This document shows, in pieces, positions 1 through 9,610 of a DNA stretch of 64,000 nt; the first letter of the stretch is position 1; every line of letters starts with the position of its first letter. This DNA comes from Olavius algarvensis associated proteobacterium Delta 3. GTDB taxonomy: Bacteria > Desulfobacterota > Desulfobacteria > Desulfobacterales > CAFBRK01. A model generated the notes under the pieces. The model worked only from the letters and a program-made list of their open reading frames with translations. It had not been told where the DNA came from and ran no database searches. The stretch spans positions 151,635 through 215,634 of the forward strand of contig CAFBRK010000216.1 in assembly GCA_903231505.1 (NCBI GenBank), written 5' to 3'. The position numbers and the translations under genes are program-made.

Positions 1-65
1 ATAATATACCAATCTGGCTGAAACGGCAATCGTTCACGCTTTTCCGCAAAGGCCCGGGGACCCAT
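1..65 (-). CDS. Start of an unidentified protein, cut by the window edge
   Basis: An ATG preceded by a strong ribosome site (GGAGG, about 5 bases upstream) opens a frame of 21 codons that runs off the left edge. The visible N-terminus begins MGPRAFAEKRERLPFQ. It is too short to assign a family. The next gene on this strand starts 2.6 kb away, so this is the downstream neighbour of the hybrid kinase at 289-2658. From 66 to 288 nothing else is recognisable. Confidence 0.5.
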   Translation of the reverse strand, partial: MGPRAFAEKRERLPFQPDWYI

Positions 66-288
66 CGTTTTCCTCCATCCGATACGTGATGTACGGGTGC
101 CGTCGTGAAGACTGAGGCGAATTTTTCACATCATGCTGAGAAAACATTTATCCGCCTCGGGAGGATCCACACCCTGGACCTTGAGTCAGCTTTCGGAACG
201 GAATTCTGAAAATCGCTATAAAACATTGGATGGAAGAAGATGCGACGAACGGAAAGAGACGGGTAGGAAAAACTTGCCAACGGCTGAT

Positions 289-2658
289 CTATGTTTGAGT
301 GGAGCGTTTCGCCTCATCCAAAACATTTCGAACTTTTTCCGACAGCTCGATAATATTGAACGGCTTTTGAACAAAGCCGTTGCATCCCCGGCTCATCACA
401 TGATGCGCTTTACCGTCGATGGTGTAACCACTGGACAGCAGTACCGGCATTTTCGGCTCAATCTCCCGGATCCGGTCAAATGTCGTCCCCCCATCAATGC
501 CGGGCATGACCAGGTCCAAGATCACCAGATCGAGATCCTTTCCCTTTGCCAAAATCTGCTCAATGGCCTGATTGCCGCTATTGGCAACCCATACCGTGTA
601 ACCCAACCGCTTGAGCATGGCTTGGCTCACCTCGATGACCATCTCTTCATCATCGACCAACAGAATGGTTTCCGATCCTCTGATCGGGCCTCCCACTGAA
701 GCGTCTTCTAGTGGCACGTTTTTGTCCGATTTCGGCAGGTAGATGCAGAACGTCGTCCCGTGACCGACTTCACTGTGCACTGTGATCAAACCTGCGTGAT
801 GCTTGATGATGCCGTACGCAGACGCCAACCCCAAACCCGTGCCTCGTGTTTTTTCCTTGGTTGAGAAAAATGGATCGAAAATCCGCTGGCGGGTTGTCTC
901 ATCCATGCCGCGACCGTCATCCATGATCGTAATTTTCGCATAGGGCCCGGCAGGAATCTGGTGAGGCTCGCAATAGGTTTCATCCAATGTAACGAGATCG
1001 GTTTCCAAAAACAGCTTCCCTCCATCCGGCATGGCCTGCCATGCATTGACATACATGTTTAACAGAACCTGTTCGATCTGCCCCATGTCGGCTTCAACAA
1101 CCAGGGGTGATCGCCGGCAGTTGATGTGAATCTGAATTTCTTTCCGGGTTCGGCCGAACATCGTGGCACTGTCTCGAAGGAGTGCATTTAAATCAATCGG
1201 TTTTACTTCGTATTTGCCGCCGCGTGCAAAACCCAATAGTTGCCGAGTGAGCGTCGTGGCACTTTGCACATACTCCTGTATGGCGTCGATATGCTCGCGT
1301 TGGATGTGCGACGCCCCCAGCTCCAAGGCCATCAGCGATGCCCGGCCTTGAATACCCATCAACAGGTTGTTAAAATCGTGAGCAATGCCTCCTGCAAGTG
1401 TCCCGATCGCCTCAAATTTTTGAGCCTCCCGCAGCAGCCTTTCCATCTTTGAGCATTCCGTGATGTCCTCATAGAGCACAAGGATATCCCCGTTTTCCAT
1501 TTTGACGGATCGGAACTGAATGTCTTTACGCGATCCGTCTTTACACGTTACCGGAAAAACAACCGGTTTCGACAGTCCGACGTCTGGTTGGTTTTCATTC
1601 TCCATCCAGGACTGAATGACCTGGTGTCGGACCTTATCGTCCGGGAAAGCTTTCCTGAACCATTCCCGACCGGTGGGGATATCTTCAATCGTGTAGCCGA
1701 GGATTTTCTGGAAGGCTGGATTTACGTACTGGTAACGCGCATCACTTGTGATCAACGAAATCCCCAGGGGCGATTCTTCAACCAAGGTTCGAAATTTTTC
1801 TTCGCTCTTTCTCAGGGCCTCTTCGGCTTGCCGACGATCCGTAATGTCTGCAGCAACACCCTCGAAACACCCCTTTTCCTCAGAGAGAATTCCCGAAAAC
1901 TGAATCCAAATAATGGAACCATCATCTTTTTTGATCGGGGCTTCAAAATTGCTGAACTTGCCATGCTGCTGTAAACGCTTCAGCAATGCATCCCTTAATT
2001 CAGGGCGCACATAGTGTTCTATGGCAATATATTTTTCAACGCATTCTTCCGGAGACGCATATCCAAATATCTCGGCCATCCGATGGTTGGCCATTTCGAT
2101 TTTTCCGTCTCTGATTCTGGAGCGATACAATCCGATCTGAGCATTGTCATAGATGTTTCGGTACCTTCGTTCACTCTCCCGCAGCGCCTCTTCGGCCCAT
2201 TTCTGTTCGGTGATATCTTCGCCGATGGACTGGTATTCGGTAGCATCGCCTCGGGCATCGAACAGTGCGCGATTGGTCCAACGTTGCCAGCGGATGTCGC
2301 CGTTGGGCGCGATCACCGAATGCTCGTGGGACTGTGTCGGAGCCTCGACCGTCAATGCCGAGATATTGTTCAAAACCACCTGCTGATCAAATTGGGGAAT
2401 CAAAGACAGAAAGTTGGAACCGATCAACTCGTCCATCGTTCTATTGAAATATTCGCAGTAGGACCTATTGACGAACGTAATCTCGCCCCCGGGCAGAAAC
2501 CTGCAGACCAACACCGGCATGTCTTCCACCACCCCACGATAACGGTCTTCGCTTTCCTGCAGGGCTTTCTCAACCCATTGACGTTCTTTTTCAGCGCATA
2601 CCAATGCCTGAATCTGTTCCTCGAGTTCTTCATAGGTGAGCTTCTCAGACATGATCAT
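289..2658 (-). CDS. Hybrid sensor histidine kinase with PAS domains and C-terminal receiver
   Basis: A 789-residue soluble sensor kinase with no membrane segment. A short coiled-coil N-terminus is followed by three PAS domains (roughly 39-150, 163-280 and 285-400), each closing with a PAC-type DITE/DITD segment. The phosphoacceptor H-box reads GGIAHDFNNLL near 424. The ATPase domain shows DDGRGMD and a GTGLGLA box. The receiver domain starts near 662, with DDEE and the phospho-acceptor Asp in LVILDLVMPG. The HDFNN form of the H-box is typical of hybrid kinases that phosphorylate their own receiver. No partner regulator lies next to it, so its output is unknown. The start was chosen at the MIMSEKL ATG; the second Met is also possible. 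Confidence 0.93.
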   Translation of the reverse strand: MIMSEKLTYEELEEQIQALVCAEKERQWVEKALQESEDRYRGVVEDMPVLVCRFLPGGEITFVNRSYCEYFNRTMDELIGSNFLSLIPQFDQQVVLNNISALTVEAPTQSHEHSVIAPNGDIRWQRWTNRALFDARGDATEYQSIGEDITEQKWAEEALRESERRYRNIYDNAQIGLYRSRIRDGKIEMANHRMAEIFGYASPEECVEKYIAIEHYVRPELRDALLKRLQQHGKFSNFEAPIKKDDGSIIWIQFSGILSEEKGCFEGVAADITDRRQAEEALRKSEEKFRTLVEESPLGISLITSDARYQYVNPAFQKILGYTIEDIPTGREWFRKAFPDDKVRHQVIQSWMENENQPDVGLSKPVVFPVTCKDGSRKDIQFRSVKMENGDILVLYEDITECSKMERLLREAQKFEAIGTLAGGIAHDFNNLLMGIQGRASLMALELGASHIQREHIDAIQEYVQSATTLTRQLLGFARGGKYEVKPIDLNALLRDSATMFGRTRKEIQIHINCRRSPLVVEADMGQIEQVLLNMYVNAWQAMPDGGKLFLETDLVTLDETYCEPHQIPAGPYAKITIMDDGRGMDETTRQRIFDPFFSTKEKTRGTGLGLASAYGIIKHHAGLITVHSEVGHGTTFCIYLPKSDKNVPLEDASVGGPIRGSETILLVDDEEMVIEVSQAMLKRLGYTVWVANSGNQAIEQILAKGKDLDLVILDLVMPGIDGGTTFDRIREIEPKMPVLLSSGYTIDGKAHHVMSRGCNGFVQKPFNIIELSEKVRNVLDEAKRSTQT

Positions 2659-2814
2659 GCCCCCTGGTTTTCCTAAATTTCAAATTGTGCGGGCTTGAGC
2701 AGGCGCGCACTATCGCGGTGCCTTGACCTATTTTTCGGATTCAAGGTGGGGGATTTTAAAAAATTTACTCCAACGATGAGGGGAATTACGGAGACAATAT
2801 CACATAAATCTTTT

Positions 2815-2958
2815 TCACACCAGATATTTGCTGCTTTCGTGAAGCAAAAAGGTCTTGAAGCCTCCGCAGATGTGCTTCACATCAAATCCGTATTGGGCCA
2901 GCGCCCGTGTGGTATTTTTTTGACTTGCCATGGAAATAACGTCGATCCGTTTTTCCAT
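2815..2958 (-). pseudogene. C-terminal rhodanese-like remnant (47 codons)
   Basis: A small frame on the minus strand begins at an ATG with a good ribosome site (GGAGAAGG about 7 bases upstream) and ends at TGA. The product contains RALAQYGFDVKHICGGFKTF, which resembles the last helix-strand-helix of rhodanese domains, as in CoA-disulfide reductases (typically ...GYDVKNLSGGYKTY). The catalytic loop and most of the domain are absent. I read it as a truncated remnant, or less likely a functional micro-protein. The rest of 2659-3257 holds no supported gene. Confidence 0.35.
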
Positions 2959-3257
2959 GATCTACCTTCTCCGCTGTGAGTTTTCAGGTGAAGAGGAATC
3001 AAAGCCGCTGTGTGTTATGGATGGGACAAAAGAGTAATCCAAGACAGGCAACCTGTGAAAGCACAATTTTCCTGGACAACCTGATTTGCTAACGTAATCA
3101 TTTTCATTGTAAAGGGAATCGAGGGCCCTGTCGGTATTGATCGTGAAGGCACCATTTTCGGGACTCAAACAACGGGGTCGTTGCCATCCTTCTCATATCA
3201 AATTATAGTCTGTAATAGTTTTGTGCCCGCATTCAGTTAAACCCTGGAGACCGGAGA

Positions 3258-4682
3258 TTGACCATGGCTGAGGAACCCATCACCACCCTGCAAAAAGCGT
3301 TTTTCTTTAACATGGACAAGGACAAATACGGCACCATCGCCGAGATCGGCGCCGGCCAGGAGGTGTCCCGGTTTTTTTTCAGGGCCGGGGGGGCCGCAGG
3401 GAGCATCGCCAAAACCATTTCCGCTTACGATATGGATTTCAGTGATGCCATTTACGGCGAAGAAGAGGACAAACGCTATGTCACGGAGAGCCGGGTGAAA
3501 AAAATGCTCGACAAGGAGTTCCGCCTGGTGATCGAACGGGTCGGCGATAAACGTCCCAAGAAATCCACCTACTTTGCCTTTGCCGACACGATTACCGCCA
3601 AAAGCTACAGCCAGCAGGGGGAGTGCCACGGATGGCTGGGGATCAAGCTGCAGCTGTATCCCGGGGCAGAGCCCTGTGAAATTCTCCTGCATGTGAGAAT
3701 GCTGGATGAAAGCAATCTGATGCAGCAGGAAGCCGTGGGCATCCTGGGCGTCAACCTGATCTACGGCGCGTTTTATTATTACGCCGACATCGATAAACTG
3801 ATCCGTTCCCTGGGGGACAATCTGGAATGGGGCCGACTGGAAATCGACCTGATCCGCTTTACCGGTATGTATTTTGAAGATGTGGACAACCGGCTCATGG
3901 CGCTGAAACTGGTGGAGAAGGAACTTTCCGATGCGGTGGTCTTCGCAACGGATCGCAAAACGCTGGTGCATCCATCCGAACTGTTTTACAAGCGGGACGT
4001 GATGGTCATGCGCAGCCTGTTCAAACCGGTGACCAACGTCAGTGTGGACATGATGAACAGCGGCATGGAGATCTTTCTGCGCACCTCCGGAGTTGAGGAA
4101 CAGATGGCCATGGCGGTCCCGGAGATATCCATTGCCGAGATGCGCAAGCAGGACACCTTCGACATGAAGGACATTCTAGGCCGGGTGGATTGTCTGAACC
4201 TGCTGGATTACCCGGTCATTGTATCCAACTACCTGCGATTTTTCCGTGTCCGGGCGTACCTGGGCCGCTACACCAAGGGGAAAGTGGCTTTTGTGCTCGG
4301 GATTCCCAACCTGACCACGCTTTTTGACGCGGCCTATTACGCAGGGTTCGAAGGCGGCATTCTCGGTGCCTTTGCCTCGCTCTTCGATCGGGAAACCCTG
4401 CTGTTTGTCTACCCCATGCGCAGCCCTGACGATCCCGGGCAGGTCATCACCGCCGAAACATTTCCGGTTCCCGAACCCCTCAAGCACTTTTATTATTATT
4501 TGCAGGCCAACAACATGATTCTTCCGGTGGAAAGCTACAACGAAGCCAACATGCACATCTGGCCGGAAGACATACTTCGGCAAATCCAACAGGGCCGTGG
4601 TGAGTGGGAGACCAGCGTACCCGACGTGGTGGCCGAGGAAATCATCCGCAGAGGCATGTTCGGCTTCGCTTCTGGGAGGTAA
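3258..4682 (+). CDS. Conserved protein of unknown function (474 aa)
   Basis: A 474-residue soluble-looking protein with no signal peptide and no hydrophobic run long enough for a membrane segment. It opens with EEPITTLQKAFFFNMDKDKYG followed by IGAGQEV and FFRAGGAAGS. I remember this opening from a widespread bacterial family that databases label inconsistently (TonB-dependent receptor, nicotinate-nucleotide adenylyltransferase). Nothing in the sequence supports either label: there is no beta-barrel pattern and no nucleotidyltransferase HxGH motif. The gene stands alone, facing the multicopper oxidase gene, with a shared hairpin between them. Start at MTMAEEP; the second Met is equally possible. 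Confidence 0.8.
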   Translation: MTMAEEPITTLQKAFFFNMDKDKYGTIAEIGAGQEVSRFFFRAGGAAGSIAKTISAYDMDFSDAIYGEEEDKRYVTESRVKKMLDKEFRLVIERVGDKRPKKSTYFAFADTITAKSYSQQGECHGWLGIKLQLYPGAEPCEILLHVRMLDESNLMQQEAVGILGVNLIYGAFYYYADIDKLIRSLGDNLEWGRLEIDLIRFTGMYFEDVDNRLMALKLVEKELSDAVVFATDRKTLVHPSELFYKRDVMVMRSLFKPVTNVSVDMMNSGMEIFLRTSGVEEQMAMAVPEISIAEMRKQDTFDMKDILGRVDCLNLLDYPVIVSNYLRFFRVRAYLGRYTKGKVAFVLGIPNLTTLFDAAYYAGFEGGILGAFASLFDRETLLFVYPMRSPDDPGQVITAETFPVPEPLKHFYYYLQANNMILPVESYNEANMHIWPEDILRQIQQGRGEWETSVPDVVAEEIIRRGMFGFASGR

Positions 4683-4705
4683 CCGCTTATGGAACACGTT
4701 TAGTG

Positions 4706-4744
4706 TTTCGGGGCTTGTTGTAATCGTCAGCAACGCCCCCGAAA
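4706..4744. terminator. Hairpin between convergent genes
   Basis: TTTCGGGG (4706-4713) pairs with CCCCGAAA (4737-4744), and the loop can add a further GTTG/CAAC helix. It lies between the convergent stops at 4682 and 4766, and the A/T-rich flanks suit a bidirectional terminator. Confidence 0.6.
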
Positions 4745-4765
4745 TTATAATGCAAAACTATTGTA

Positions 4766-6361
4766 TCAGGTTTCCCTGACAAAATAATTTCGCATCATTC
4801 CCATATCTTCATGCTCCAGATTGTGGCAATGGTACAGGAACATCCCCGGATAATCATCGAACTCAACTAGTATTCTGATTCGTTCTCCGGGCATGATCAA
4901 AACCGTATCTTTCCAACCTTCATCCACATAGCTTTCATGCATGACGCCGCTTCGTTCAAGGACGCGAAACTGCTTGCCGTGGAGGTGAATGGGATGGGGC
5001 ATGTTCATCATATGCATCATTCCACTCCCCGTGTTATGAAATTCCCAAATTTCCTTGGAGCCTAATTCGACAATTTCATCGTCGGCGACTTCCTCCATTT
5101 GGAATTCCCTCCCATTGATCGACCATTGCATGTGACGCATGGTAAGAAAAAATTGCCGGGGCCGAAAGAAATTAACGGCCTCATCTTGTTGGATGGATTC
5201 GATATCAGAAAGTTTGTCTGGCAACGTCAGGTGATTTTTCACAGGCTTGGTGACGTTAATGTTGAATATGGGAAACCCTGCACCGTTGGGAAGGCGTTGA
5301 TTTCGGCCCGTTCTTCCGCCCATCATCATTCCGCGTCCCCTTCTGCCACCGCCCATGCCTCCCGTATTAAATGGCAAGCTTATTAAAGACGTCTCGTAGC
5401 CGACCGGACGATCGCTGAAATCGGCCCAGATCTCCAATCGCTCACCGGGGCTTAAAAAAGCATACCTTCTGTTGGCCGGTCTTTCCAGCAATCCGCCGTC
5501 TGTGCCGACGACGGTCAATGGACGACCGTCTTTCCAGGCCAATTTGTATATTCTCGAATTGGAACCGTTGAGCACGCGCAACCGATAGGCACCGGTCGAT
5601 ACCGGGAGTGTGAAATCCGGCAGTCCGTTAACCATTATCCGGTCGCCCAAAAATCCGGTCATCTGATCCATTCTGCGGCCCGACGTGTATACCAGCTGAT
5701 TGTCCAGGTCGAAGGTGCGGTCCTGAATCACCAACGGAACATCATATTCGCCATCGGGCAGTCCCGCCGCTTGTTCTTCATCGTCAGAGACAAGAAAAAG
5801 CCCTGCCAGGCCCCGGTAAACCTGTGGGCCGGTTCGTCCATGGGGATGTGGATGATACCAGTATGTACCGGCTCTGTTTTTAACCTCGAATTCGTACAGG
5901 TAGGATTGTCCTTGCGAAATGACATGGCGCGGATGACCGTCCATAATCGCCGGAACGTGAAGACCGTGCCAATGAATAATGGATGCTTCAGGAATTGAGT
6001 TGTTAAAGCGGATCCGAATTTTCTCCCCCCGGTGCACGTTTATAATCGGGCCGAGATAGCTCTCCGGAATTTCCAGCACGCGACCTTTATCCCCTTTATG
6101 AATAATGGCATGATACCGCCATACCCGCGTCGGTGATCCGGGAAAAACGGCAACCTCATCAGGGCGGGCTGCCAGTGAAATATCAAGGTCAGGCAAAAAA
6201 TCCGAACCCAGCACAGTCTTTTTATTTTGACCGAACGCCGGAGCGCCGAACACAGGCCGGAACCCGCTTGTTATCCAGCCCAGGGCCCCATAACCGGCCA
6301 GCTTCAGAAACTGCCTTCTTTCGTTCCTCTTTAACGCGACGTCTCGAGTCTGCATAATCAT
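4766..6361 (-). CDS. Tat-exported multicopper oxidase (CueO/CotA/bilirubin-oxidase type)
   Basis: A 531-residue laccase-like enzyme. The N-terminus carries a twin-arginine signal (RRQFLK near 15-20, then a hydrophobic stretch and an Ala-rich cleavage region), so it is exported folded. All four copper-binding His clusters are visible: HWHGLH (about 120), HPHPHG (about 170), HPIHLHG (about 456) and HCHNLEHEDMGM (about 511), which supplies the trinuclear and type 1 copper ligands. A Met/Gly-rich insertion around 348-362 resembles the Met-rich Cu(I)-binding insert of CueO. The likely role is periplasmic Cu(I) oxidation. It lies 122 bases downstream of the Spy/ZraP-like gene, probably in the same sigma-54-driven transcript. 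A second, truncated copy lies at 9611-10573. Confidence 0.93.
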   Translation of the reverse strand: MIMQTRDVALKRNERRQFLKLAGYGALGWITSGFRPVFGAPAFGQNKKTVLGSDFLPDLDISLAARPDEVAVFPGSPTRVWRYHAIIHKGDKGRVLEIPESYLGPIINVHRGEKIRIRFNNSIPEASIIHWHGLHVPAIMDGHPRHVISQGQSYLYEFEVKNRAGTYWYHPHPHGRTGPQVYRGLAGLFLVSDDEEQAAGLPDGEYDVPLVIQDRTFDLDNQLVYTSGRRMDQMTGFLGDRIMVNGLPDFTLPVSTGAYRLRVLNGSNSRIYKLAWKDGRPLTVVGTDGGLLERPANRRYAFLSPGERLEIWADFSDRPVGYETSLISLPFNTGGMGGGRRGRGMMMGGRTGRNQRLPNGAGFPIFNINVTKPVKNHLTLPDKLSDIESIQQDEAVNFFRPRQFFLTMRHMQWSINGREFQMEEVADDEIVELGSKEIWEFHNTGSGMMHMMNMPHPIHLHGKQFRVLERSGVMHESYVDEGWKDTVLIMPGERIRILVEFDDYPGMFLYHCHNLEHEDMGMMRNYFVRET

Positions 6362-6424
6362 TTTAATCGTAACCTTGGTGTGCGCCCTTCAGGCTTGGGC
6401 CCGGTGTCTTTTCCGGAAATCAAC

Positions 6425-6450
6425 AGGGCGGCCAGAATTGTGGCCGCCCT
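6425..6450. other. Intercistronic hairpin
   Basis: AGGGCGGCCA (6425-6434) and TGGCCGCCCT (6441-6450) form a perfect 10-bp stem with a 6-base loop between the ZraP-like gene and the oxidase gene. No T-run follows on either strand, so it may stabilise or attenuate the transcript rather than end it. Confidence 0.5.
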
Positions 6451-6483
6451 ATCGTACATATCATCGGAGTCGTTCCGCTGATC

Positions 6484-6975
6484 TTACCGCCAGCAGGAGG
6501 GGCCTCCTCCGTAGGAACCATAGCCCATCATGGGACCGCCGCCCATCATCGCGCCGCCTCGATAGTTGCCTCGTCCCGCATTGGGATTCAACTTCCTCAT
6601 TTCGACCATGTGATTGATGCGTTTCTGGTCAAGTTTCGATTCCAGCTTGGAAACTTCCTTCTGCAGCCGTGACGCTTTGGTCACATCCGGTTCGTCCTTG
6701 GCCAACTCGTTTTGCAGCTCACGTTCTTTATCGAATAGGGAAGCTCTCAAGTCCTGGGTTTCCTTTAGAAAGGCCTCTCGTTTCTGCTCGAACGCCTTGT
6801 AGTCTTCGGCGCTCATGCGGTCATCATATCCTCTATCATAGGCCCCGTAATGATGCATGCCCGGTCCATAATGACCCCCGCCGCCGCCCCAGCCGCCGTG
6901 GGCAAACGCGTTCACGCCAAGTCCGATGAGTGCAAGAGCAGCGATGGCCAGGATCGTGTTTCTCAAGGTGCGCAT
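6484..6975 (-). CDS. Spy/CpxP/ZraP-like periplasmic metal-stress protein
   Basis: A 163-residue protein with a Sec signal peptide (MRTLRNTILAIAALALIGLG, Ala-rich cleavage before HGG). A Gly/His/Tyr-rich linker follows, then a helical charged core (about 55-130: AFEQKREAFLKETQDLR through LQKEVSKLESKLDQKR), and finally a Met/Gly-rich tail ending in Cys. This is the architecture of ZraP-type zinc/copper-binding periplasmic chaperones. A sigma-54 promoter lies 60-75 bases upstream. Ribosome site AGGAGG is about 10 bases before the ATG. The close paralogue at 12533-12951 is frameshifted. Confidence 0.85.
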   Translation of the reverse strand: MRTLRNTILAIAALALIGLGVNAFAHGGWGGGGGHYGPGMHHYGAYDRGYDDRMSAEDYKAFEQKREAFLKETQDLRASLFDKERELQNELAKDEPDVTKASRLQKEVSKLESKLDQKRINHMVEMRKLNPNAGRGNYRGGAMMGGGPMMGYGSYGGGPSCWR

Positions 6976-7035
6976 TTCGAATAACCTCCTTTGAATAAGT
7001 TGTTAGGGTTAATGTTTACTTGCCCCTATGGAAGA

Positions 7036-7050
7036 GCAAGCGGCGTGCCA
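7036..7050 (-). promoter_or_regulatory. Sigma-54 promoter (-24/-12) for the ZraP-like/oxidase genes
   Basis: On the minus strand the sequence reads TGGCACGCCGCTTGC, an essentially perfect match to the sigma-54 consensus TGGCAC-N5-TTGC, with GG and GC exactly 10 bases apart. It sits about 60 bases upstream of the ATG at 6975. The likely activator is the ZraR-like regulator at 22462-23844. Confidence 0.8.
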
Positions 7051-7823
7051 AATGGATTGCGCCCAGTCGAAAAACTTATAACTTATTGTTATTTCAATTA
7101 TTAATTTGATTCGTCAGGGCCGGGGACTTCTATGAAGAATATCTTCTGTGGGTAAAAATTATACGGATACGAAGCTGAAGCCGGAATCGGTGTAAAAATT
7201 ACCCTTTCCAGGCATGCCGGGTAGGAATATCTCTTGCAAATTTTGGAATCGTGCGGCCTCAACCAGCAGGAAGCAGTTCCTTGATGGTGCTTCTTTTTAG
7301 CCACCTGCTGAAAAGATTTCATGCACGGTTGGATTAATGCTCATGGCACAGCATGACGTTTGGGCGCCTAAATTATCTTTCATCATACCTCAGACTTCAC
7401 GTGTCAGGTTATGGCACAGCAGCCCATCTTGCAGGTGGAACCTGCGGCCCGTAACGATTTATCGGCGCTTCAGTTGCTTCTTTTGGCCCCGCCTTCGGGC
7501 GGAGTGATTCGCGATTCCCTTACCCGCAAACACCCCCCATTGCGATCTACATTGAAGAGACCCATCGACTCCGACCGACCCCTGAGAACTCCACCAAGGC
7601 AACACTTACTATGTTCACCCAGCCGGAGCATTTGATCTACGCGGACCGGACCTGCCGTCGAAAATCGAAGGAAAGCCAATAGGCACACATACCGACGAAT
7701 AGGATATCCCCGCTGCGGATCCGGTCATGGCGCACCGGAGCATTTTTGCAGCGATTGCCAGAGCGCAGATACTGCACAATAATAGTATGTATAGGTTTAA
7801 AATCTGCAAACAGTGGAGATCGT
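7051..7823. other. Long intergenic region with one UUCG-type hairpin
   Basis: No supported gene in this 770-base stretch between divergent genes. The only distinct structure is CCGCC-TTCG-GGCGG (7489-7502), a 5-bp stem capped by an extra-stable tetraloop, not followed by a T-run. The rest reads as non-coding or strongly decayed sequence. Confidence 0.4.
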
Positions 7824-9551
7824 ATGGTTAATCTTCTGCACATAAAGAGTCTGCAAAAACGTCTGATCTTGCTTTTAATGCTGCCGGCAACCCTCATCCT
7901 TCTGGCCGGTGGAGTTGCCGGATTTTACTATGCTCGCAAGGTCCTGCTCAGCGAGTGGCGAGAAAAGGCGGTCTTGCAGCTCGAGCGTGCTGCCCACCGC
8001 ATCGACATGCGCCTTGGACGTCCCATGGAGTATATCGAAATGTTCAACAGGAGCGGCCTGATCGAAGAAGGTCAGTATTCCCGGCAGTGGATAATCCTGC
8101 AACTGGAGGCCATAGAGGGGGTCAGTCGCGTAGAATTTCACACCGTGGAATCTTCAACCCGAGTTGATCGTTCCAGAATGTCCAGAGGTGCCGGCCGGGT
8201 TGATCGTCACACCCCTGGCCATAGAAACATGCCGTTCCACCGGGGCGTCTTTTCCAAGGTCACCCCGCCGCGGCACGATACGACCCTTGGGATGGAGACC
8301 GTTTCTCTTGTGTCACTTCTGCTCGATGAACGGGAAAGAACCGTGGGCCGCCTGGAAACTGTAGTGAGATTCGACTACCTGATTGCCGATATCATTTCTT
8401 TAGGCTGGTGGCAAAGCCATGTGGCCGGCGTCGTCGATGATACCGGATACTATTTGGTGCATACGGAGATCGCCGATCGACCTCACGAACGACTGGGGGA
8501 AACAAGCGATACTGTTGAATTGCGGGTTCGGGGACTGCTGGGCGAGACTTCAGGAACCGTTCTGGGAGCCGGGCACACCCCCGAGACAGTAGCGGGTTTT
8601 TACAGACTGCAGCAGGTGCCGTGGACGGTTGTCATGTTCGCTTCCGGCGATAAAATTCTGGGGCCCATCACTCGGTTCCGTAACTACTTCTTTGCCGGGT
8701 GGACAGTGTTTTCGATCTTGCTGTTGGTCGTCATCCGGGCAAACGCTGTGCACATCGTCTCGCCCATACGCACCCTGTCACAATCCGCCGAGGCTGTTTC
8801 CCGGGGGGAGTACGGACCGACGATTAAAAGCCGTTCGGAGGACGAGATCGGACAGTTGATTGAAAATTACAACCGCATGGTGGAGGGGTTGAAGGAACGT
8901 GACCTGATCAGCAGCACCTTCGGCCGCTATGTCGACCCCAAGGTAGCACGCAAACTGCTCAGCCGGCAGGAGTTTAGCAGCATTGGCGGAACAAAACGGG
9001 AAGTGGTCGTTCTGATGTCAGACATCCGGGAATTCACATCGTTGACCCAAGACCTTGAACCGGACGCCGTCATCCGTATGCTGAACCACTATTTTTCGAT
9101 GATGATCGCAACCGGCCATCGTAACGATGGTATTATTGTCGACTTTATCGGCGATGGACTTCTGGTGTTCTTTGAGCCCCTGGACGAGGCCATAACGGAA
9201 ACCGCCTGCCGGGCTTTTCGTTGCGCCAGCGAAATGATGACCCAGATGACTGACTTGAACGCCGTTCTGCATCAGGAAAGCCTTCCCGAAATAGGCGTTG
9301 GCATCGGTTTGAACGCCGGTGAAGTGGTGGTGGGCAATATCGGGTCATACCAGCGAACCAAATACGGCATCGTCGGGAATGAAGTAAACCTGACCCAGCG
9401 CATTCAGGCCCAGGCCAATGCCAATGAGATTGTCGTGTCAGAATCCCTGTTGCGCCTCTTGGATTGCCGGTTTCGCATCGTCAGGAAGTTCGACGCCGAA
9501 GTTAAGGGCGTTTCCACACCGCTGCGGTTGTACGGTGTGGGTAGTCTATAG
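7824..9551 (+). CDS. Membrane-bound class III adenylate/guanylate cyclase with HAMP domain
   Basis: The start is set at the ATG with GGAG five bases upstream, giving 575 residues. Order: membrane segment (about 12-34), periplasmic sensor region (35-290), second membrane segment (about 290-312), HAMP linker (about 313-362) and class III cyclase catalytic domain (about 392-570). Metal-binding aspartates are in SDIREF and FIGDGLL, and the GNIGSY...GNEVNLTQRI block closes the active site. The residue that is Lys in typical adenylate cyclases (K-F-x-G-D) is Asp here, so the nucleotide specificity cannot be assigned. The product would be cAMP or cGMP in response to an envelope signal. It is flanked by the two oxidase copies but is transcribed the other way. 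Confidence 0.9.
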   Translation: MVNLLHIKSLQKRLILLLMLPATLILLAGGVAGFYYARKVLLSEWREKAVLQLERAAHRIDMRLGRPMEYIEMFNRSGLIEEGQYSRQWIILQLEAIEGVSRVEFHTVESSTRVDRSRMSRGAGRVDRHTPGHRNMPFHRGVFSKVTPPRHDTTLGMETVSLVSLLLDERERTVGRLETVVRFDYLIADIISLGWWQSHVAGVVDDTGYYLVHTEIADRPHERLGETSDTVELRVRGLLGETSGTVLGAGHTPETVAGFYRLQQVPWTVVMFASGDKILGPITRFRNYFFAGWTVFSILLLVVIRANAVHIVSPIRTLSQSAEAVSRGEYGPTIKSRSEDEIGQLIENYNRMVEGLKERDLISSTFGRYVDPKVARKLLSRQEFSSIGGTKREVVVLMSDIREFTSLTQDLEPDAVIRMLNHYFSMMIATGHRNDGIIVDFIGDGLLVFFEPLDEAITETACRAFRCASEMMTQMTDLNAVLHQESLPEIGVGIGLNAGEVVVGNIGSYQRTKYGIVGNEVNLTQRIQAQANANEIVVSESLLRLLDCRFRIVRKFDAEVKGVSTPLRLYGVGSL

Positions 9552-9610
9552 AGATGAGGCTCTTCTGGTTTCCCAGCGTCCCCTGGGAAGATATCTTCGG
9601 AGGTATTTCG

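Noticed and set aside
2014..2676. 220-codon plus-strand frame opposite the PAS kinase
   Set aside because: It is antisense to clear PAS domains and has no ribosome site.
7101..7322. 73-codon minus-strand frame in the long gap before the cyclase
   Set aside because: No ribosome site, no recognisable fold and biased composition; it looks like chance.
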